From: Clostridium sp. AM33-3
GTDB lineage: Bacteria > Bacillota > Clostridia > Lachnospirales > Lachnospiraceae
DNA: 43,094 bases
Assembly (NCBI RefSeq): GCF_003480315.1
Contig: NZ_QUIV01000007.1
Location: forward strand, 118,946 to 162,039
Reading direction: 5' to 3'
The translations under genes were made by a program, and so were the position numbers. The notes below the pieces were generated by a model that did not search any database, had not been told where the DNA came from, and saw nothing but the letters and a program-made list of their open reading frames with translations. Shown in pieces: positions 39,701 through 43,094 of the stretch. The first letter of the stretch is position 1. The number at the start of each line of letters is the position of its first letter.

Positions 39701-41329
39701 AAGACCCGTCATTCAACAACCGGTGTCGGCCTGATCTCCCCGCCGCCGCACCACGATATCTATTCCATTGAGGATCTGGCACAGTTAATTTATGACTTAA
39801 AGAATTCCAACACCAGAGCAAGGATCTCTGTAAAGCTGGTATCTGAGGCCGGTGTGGGAACCGTAGCCGCCGGTGTTGCAAAGGCAGGTGCACAGGTTAT
39901 CCTGATATCCGGCTTTGACGGCGGTACCGGTGCTGCTCCGAGAAACTCCATCTACAATGCGGGACTTCCGTGGGAGCTTGGCGTGGCTGAGGCGCACCAG
40001 ACCCTGATCATGAACGGCCTGCGCGACAAAGTCATTCTGGAGACTGACGGTAAGCTGATGACCGGACGTGATGTGGCTATTGCCTGCATTCTGGGTGCCG
40101 AGGAGTTCGGTTTCGCAACCGCTCCGCTGGTAACCATGGGCTGCGTCATGATGCGTGTCTGCAACCTGGATACCTGTCCGGTGGGCATCGCGACTCAGAA
40201 CCCGGAGCTGAGAAAACGCTTCAAGGGCAAACCGGAGTACGTGGTAAACTTTATGCATTTCGTAGCACAGGAGCTGCGTGAGTACATGGCAAAACTGGGT
40301 GTCCGCACCGTGGATGAGCTGGTTGGCCGTACCGATTTATTAAAGAAGAAAGAGCACATTCCGTCTGAGCGTGCGAATAAAGTGGATTTAAGCAATATCC
40401 TTGGAAATCCCTACGAGGGCATGCATTTTTGCGGTTACCGCGATAAACTGGAATACGATTTCAAGCTGGATCAGACCATCGACGAGCAGGTATTCTTAAA
40501 GCAGTTAAAGACCGCCCTGAACAAGGGACAGAAGAAGAGCCTGCAGGTGGATGTCTCCAACGTAGACCGTACCCTGGGAACCATTTTCGGATCCGAAATC
40601 ACCAGACAGTATCCGGACGGCCTGCCGGAGGATACCTTCACCATCCAGTGTAACGGAAGCGGCGGCCAGAGCTTTGGCGCCTTCATCCCGAAGGGACTGA
40701 CCCTGGAGCTGGTAGGTGACAGCAATGACTACTTCGGAAAAGGCTTATCCGGCGGCAAGCTGATCGTATATCCGCCGAAGGCTGTAAACTTTAAGGCAGA
40801 GGAAAATATTGTTATCGGTAACGTTGCACTTTACGGCGCTACCAGCGGCAAGGCTTACATCAACGGCGTAGCCGGTGAGCGTTTCTGTGTCCGCAACTCC
40901 GGCGCAACGGCAGTTGTCGAGGGCGTGGGCGATCACGGATGTGAGTACATGACCGGCGGCCGTGTCGTAGTCCTTGGCACCACAGGAAAGAACTTCGCAG
41001 CCGGCATGAGCGGCGGTATTGCTTATGTGCTGGATGAAAACCGTGATTTCTACAAGCGCCTGAACAAGGAACTGGTTTCCCTGGAAGAGGTAACCAACAA
41101 GTACGATGTCCAGGAATTAAAAGAAATGATCCAGGAGCATGTGACTTACACCAACTCCGCAAGAGGAAAAGAGATTCTGGATCACTTTGGCGAGTACCTG
41201 CCGAAATTCAAGAAGGTTATGCCTCATGACTACCGCCGCATGATGAACACCATCGTGCAGATGGAGGAGAAGGGCCTGAGCAGTGAGCAGGCGCAGATTG
41301 AGGCATTCTACGCAAATCAGAGAAAGTAA
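36746..41329 (+). CDS. gltB: Glutamate synthase large (alpha) subunit
   Basis: The 1527-residue subunit converts glutamine and 2-oxoglutarate to glutamate. A 33-residue N-terminal segment would be removed to expose the nucleophile Cys34 (HDNCGIGAV) of the class II glutamine amidotransferase domain (about 34-420). A central domain and the FMN-binding synthase domain (about 840-1210) follow, with the 3Fe-4S cysteines in CVMMRVCNLDTC (C-x5-C-x4-C). The C-terminal beta-helix GXGXG domain (about 1270-1490) is complete. Length fits bacterial GltB. It is 12 bases upstream of gltD, giving the standard NADPH-dependent pair for nitrogen assimilation. The leader hairpin suggests regulation by attenuation. 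Confidence 0.97.
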   Translation: MDSDQRTLTNSPKNSAPTAKAPGLYDPSFEHDNCGIGAVANIKGIPSHRTVEQALHIVENLEHRAGKDAEGKTGDGVGIMLQISHKFFQKVTKPLGIELGEAREYGVGMFFFPQDELARNQAKKMLEVIVKKEGLKFLGWRTLPTHPEKIGDKAVEKMPYIMQGFIGKPAEVEKGLDFDRRLYVARRVFEQSNDDTYVVSMSSRTIVYKGMFLVKELRQFFEDLQDPDYESAIATVHSRFSTNTNPSWMRAHPNRIIVHNGEINTIRGNVDKMMAREENMETKFFKSDMYKVLPIISQEGSDSAMLDNALEFMVMSGMELPMAVMILIPAPWQHDRFMPQEVKDFYRYYATMMEPWDGPASIVFSDGDVMGAVLDRNGLRPSRYYITDDDQVILASEVGAIDIDQSHVIKKERLRPGKMLLIDTVKGELVGDEELKLRYASRQPYGEWLDAQMVDLKDLPIPNKGVPELTKKQRAQMQKTYGYTYEQYKTMILPMALNGAEAVSAMGADSPLAVLSKKHQPLFNYFKQLFAQVTNPPIDAIREEIVTSTTVYVGEEGNVLEEAPENCHILKVDNPILTCTDLLKIKYMKKPGFKVEVIPITYYKNTSLAKAIERLFLEVDRAHRDGINIIILSDRDIDENHVPIPSLLAVSALQQHLVKTKKRTSMALILESGEPREVHHFATLLGFGASAINPYLAQESVHYLIESKMLDKDYYAAVNDYNSAVLHGIVKIASKMGISTIQSYQGAQIFEAIGISKEVIDKYFTNTVSRVGGITLEDIANDVDVLHSTAFDPLGLDVDLTLESVGSHKERSGQEEHLYNPRTIHLLQQAAWTGNYEIFKEYSHALNEEEQTINLRSLIDFNFDENGGIPIDEVESVDSIVKRFKTGAMSYGSISQEAHETLAIAMNRLGGKSNTGEGGESLERLVPGSKNNNRCSAIKQVASGRFGVTSRYLVSAQEIQIKMAQGAKPGEGGQLPGGKVYPWVAKTRHSTTGVGLISPPPHHDIYSIEDLAQLIYDLKNSNTRARISVKLVSEAGVGTVAAGVAKAGAQVILISGFDGGTGAAPRNSIYNAGLPWELGVAEAHQTLIMNGLRDKVILETDGKLMTGRDVAIACILGAEEFGFATAPLVTMGCVMMRVCNLDTCPVGIATQNPELRKRFKGKPEYVVNFMHFVAQELREYMAKLGVRTVDELVGRTDLLKKKEHIPSERANKVDLSNILGNPYEGMHFCGYRDKLEYDFKLDQTIDEQVFLKQLKTALNKGQKKSLQVDVSNVDRTLGTIFGSEITRQYPDGLPEDTFTIQCNGSGGQSFGAFIPKGLTLELVGDSNDYFGKGLSGGKLIVYPPKAVNFKAEENIVIGNVALYGATSGKAYINGVAGERFCVRNSGATAVVEGVGDHGCEYMTGGRVVVLGTTGKNFAAGMSGGIAYVLDENRDFYKRLNKELVSLEEVTNKYDVQELKEMIQEHVTYTNSARGKEILDHFGEYLPKFKKVMPHDYRRMMNTIVQMEEKGLSSEQAQIEAFYANQRK

Positions 41330-41341
41330 GGAGGAGAGAAG

Positions 41342-42829
41342 ATGGGAAAGCCAACAGGATTTTTGGAATATGACAGAGTAAACGGCAAGGCGGCTGCACC
41401 ACTGGAGCGCATCAAAAACTTCAATGAGTTCCACACTCCTTTGACGGAGGCACAGCAGAGAAAGCAGGGCGCACGCTGTATGGAGTGCGGAGTCCCCTTC
41501 TGCCAGTCCGGCATGATGATGAACGGCATGGTATCCGGCTGTCCGCTCCACAACCTGGTTCCGGAGTGGAATGACCTGGTGTACACCGGAAACTGGGGTC
41601 AGGCTTATAACCGCCTGAAAAAGACCAACAGCTTTCCGGAGTTTACCAGTCGTGTGTGTCCGGCTCCCTGTGAGGCAGCCTGCACCTGCGGCCTGAACGG
41701 AGATCCGGTCAGTATCAAGGAAAACGAGCATGCCATCATTGAAAAAGCCTACGAGACAGGAGCGGCAGGGCCAAAACCGCCGCATCTGCGTACCGATAAA
41801 AAGATCGCAGTCATCGGCTCCGGCCCCTCCGGCCTGGCTGCGGCAGACCAGTTAAATAAGCGCGGACACAATGTGACCGTGTTTGAGCGGGAGGACCGCG
41901 TGGGCGGTCTTCTGATGTACGGTATCCCGAATATGAAGCTGGAAAAGCAGATCATTGACCGCAAAATCAACGTGATGAAGGAAGAGGGCGTGACCTTTGT
42001 GACCGGCGCCAATGTCGGAAAGAACTACAAGGCAGCGAAGCTTTTAAAGGAATTTGACAGCGTAGTGCTGGCCTGCGGCGCATCCAATCCCCGGGACATC
42101 AATGTGCCGGGCCGGGACGCAGAGGGTATTTACTTTGCGGTAGACTTCTTAAAATCCACCACAAAGAGCCTGTTAAATTCTAACCTGGAGGACGGCAATT
42201 ACATTTCCGCAAAGGATAAGCATGTCATTGTCATCGGCGGCGGCGATACCGGAAACGACTGTGTCGGCACAGCCATCCGCCATGGCTGTGCATCCGTGAC
42301 CCAGCTGGAGATGATGCCGAAACTTCCGGAAAAGCGCACGGAGAACAACAGCTGGCCGGAGTGGCCGCGTATCTTAAAGACTGACTACGGCCAGGAAGAG
42401 GCCATTGCCGTGTTTGGTCATGACCCGCGCATCTACCAGACTACTGTGAAAGAGTTTGTGAAGGATGAGAGCGGCAAGCTGGTAAAAGCAATCCTTGTCA
42501 GCCTGAAGGCAGAGAAGAACCCGGAGACCGGACGTATGTCCATGGTGCCGGTGGAAGGCTCCGAGAAGGAGGTGCCGGCAGATCTGGTGCTGATCGCGGC
42601 AGGATTTTTAGGTGCCCAGAGTTACGTTGCAGACGCATTCGGCGTAGAACTGAATGCCCGTACTAACGTAGCAACCGAAGCCGGAAAATATGCCACCAAT
42701 GTTGAGAAAGTCTTCACCGCAGGAGATATGCACCGGGGACAGTCCCTGGTGGTATGGGCCATTCACGAAGGCCGCGATGTGGCAAAGGAAGTGGACAAGT
42801 ATCTGATGGGATATACGAATCTGGCGTAA
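41342..42829 (+). CDS. gltD: Glutamate synthase small (beta) subunit
   Basis: This 495-residue subunit feeds electrons from NADPH to GltB. The N-terminal domain has two cysteine groups for 4Fe-4S clusters (RCMECGVPFC...GCPLHN, then CPAPCEAACTC). An FAD-binding fold (VIGSGPSGLAAADQL, about 155-170) and an NADPH-binding fold (VIGGGDTGNDCVG, about 295-310) follow, and the C-terminal FTAGDMHRGQSLVVWAI closes the flavin site. The sequence is complete and matches the family length. A strong AAGGAGGAG precedes ATG 41342. No clear terminator is seen after it. Confidence 0.97.
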   Translation: MGKPTGFLEYDRVNGKAAAPLERIKNFNEFHTPLTEAQQRKQGARCMECGVPFCQSGMMMNGMVSGCPLHNLVPEWNDLVYTGNWGQAYNRLKKTNSFPEFTSRVCPAPCEAACTCGLNGDPVSIKENEHAIIEKAYETGAAGPKPPHLRTDKKIAVIGSGPSGLAAADQLNKRGHNVTVFEREDRVGGLLMYGIPNMKLEKQIIDRKINVMKEEGVTFVTGANVGKNYKAAKLLKEFDSVVLACGASNPRDINVPGRDAEGIYFAVDFLKSTTKSLLNSNLEDGNYISAKDKHVIVIGGGDTGNDCVGTAIRHGCASVTQLEMMPKLPEKRTENNSWPEWPRILKTDYGQEEAIAVFGHDPRIYQTTVKEFVKDESGKLVKAILVSLKAEKNPETGRMSMVPVEGSEKEVPADLVLIAAGFLGAQSYVADAFGVELNARTNVATEAGKYATNVEKVFTAGDMHRGQSLVVWAIHEGRDVAKEVDKYLMGYTNLA

Positions 42830-42857
42830 CATTTGCCTGTAAAAATAAAAAATCCGC

Positions 42858-42886
42858 TTGACAGGAAGTCGGTCATCTTATATAAT
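42858..42886 (+). promoter_or_regulatory. Perfect consensus promoter of tRNA-Asp
   Basis: TTGACA (42858-42863) and TATAAT (42881-42886) both match the sigma-70 consensus fully, with the optimal 17-base spacing. Transcription would start near 42893, about 32 bases before the mature tRNA. Confidence 0.92.
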
Positions 42887-42924
42887 GTTGTTATTGCATG
42901 AGCAATACATACAATTTATAAGAT

Positions 42925-42998
42925 GGCCTGGTGGCTCAGCTGGTTAGAGCGCCGCCCTGTCACGGCGGAGGTCGTGGGTTCGAACCCCATCCGGGTCG
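42925..42998 (+). tRNA. tRNA-Asp (anticodon GTC)
   Basis: The 74-base gene folds as a standard cloverleaf. The 7-bp acceptor stem (GGCCTGG/CCGGGTC) has two G-U pairs. The D arm is GCTC-AGCTGGTTA-GAGC, the anticodon stem is CCGCC/GGCGG with loop CTGTCAC, and the T arm is GTGGG-TTCGAAC-CCCAT. The discriminator is G. The 3' CCA is not encoded (TTA follows), so it must be added by an enzyme. Confidence 0.97.
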
Positions 42999-43000
42999 TT

Positions 43001-43031
43001 AAAAAGAAGTCTGGCAGCAGGCTTCTTTTTT
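43001..43031 (+). terminator. Intrinsic terminator after tRNA-Asp
   Basis: AAAAAGAAGTCTG (43001-43013) pairs with CAGGCTTCTTTTT (43018-43030) with one G-U pair, closing on GCAG and ending in a T run. The remaining bases to 43094 show no gene. Confidence 0.85.
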
Positions 43032-43094
43032 GCGTAAATAAAAATTTGAGTTACAAAGCTGAATAAAGGTCCGGAAGTGAAAGAGACCGCCTTC

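Noticed and set aside
1..43094. CRISPR arrays, insertion sequences, phage genes, toxin-antitoxin pairs or other defence modules
   Set aside because: No direct-repeat array, transposase or integrase motif, terminal repeats or defence-type gene was seen on either strand. Gene content and codon use look uniform and chromosomal.

Overview
The window is a dense, ordinary-looking stretch of chromosome from a low-to-mid GC Gram-positive anaerobe, most likely a gut Lachnospiraceae (Clostridia). The assignment rests on the protein families seen together (YtrA-type GntR with ABC genes, Csp-like subtilase, COG2509 FAD dehydrogenase, COG3044 ABC-class ATPase, QueH, short NfeD with an SPFH partner, molybdenum hydroxylase), on strong AGGAGG ribosome sites and on TTG/GTG starts. 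I see no mobile element, prophage, CRISPR array or rRNA. All genes but one (an Rrf2 regulator) lie on the + strand. No complete new biological system is evident; the notable signals are regulatory sites and a few unusual proteins.

Layout. 1-5754: the tail of a coiled-coil protein (possibly ZapA), a U32 Fe-S family protein, and an overlapping FtsW/RodA glycosyltransferase and class B penicillin-binding protein pair, a peptidoglycan-synthesis module. 5809-9334: a three-gene molybdenum hydroxylase operon (FAD, 2Fe-2S and Mo subunits). 9455-16681: NUDIX hydrolase with its own promoter and terminator, then an FAD dehydrogenase, an ABC-class ATPase, an M32 carboxypeptidase and an intracellular subtilase. 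16786-21315: a MATE transporter and a large GGDEF/histidine kinase/receiver hybrid. 21389-24945: a self-contained GntR-ABC operon with a perfect palindromic operator on its promoter.

25025-36399: an Rrf2 regulator divergent from nadE; then nadE, a SpoU RNA methyltransferase, the NfeD/SPFH membrane pair, ornithine carbamoyltransferase, a small membrane protein, birA, mutY and a lipid kinase, mostly tightly packed; then rpoD with a clear promoter, queH, and HPr with its own promoter and terminator. 36570-42829: gltB-gltD (NADPH glutamate synthase), preceded by a 140-base leader holding a terminator-like hairpin, a candidate attenuator. 42858-43031: tRNA-Asp with a perfect consensus promoter and a terminator.

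The most useful leads are the gltBD leader, the operator of the GntR-ABC operon, the paired hairpins at the start of queH, the lysine-rich insertion in the Fe-S region of the U32 protein, the cysteine cluster in the FAD dehydrogenase, and the single-chain GGDEF/kinase/receiver protein.
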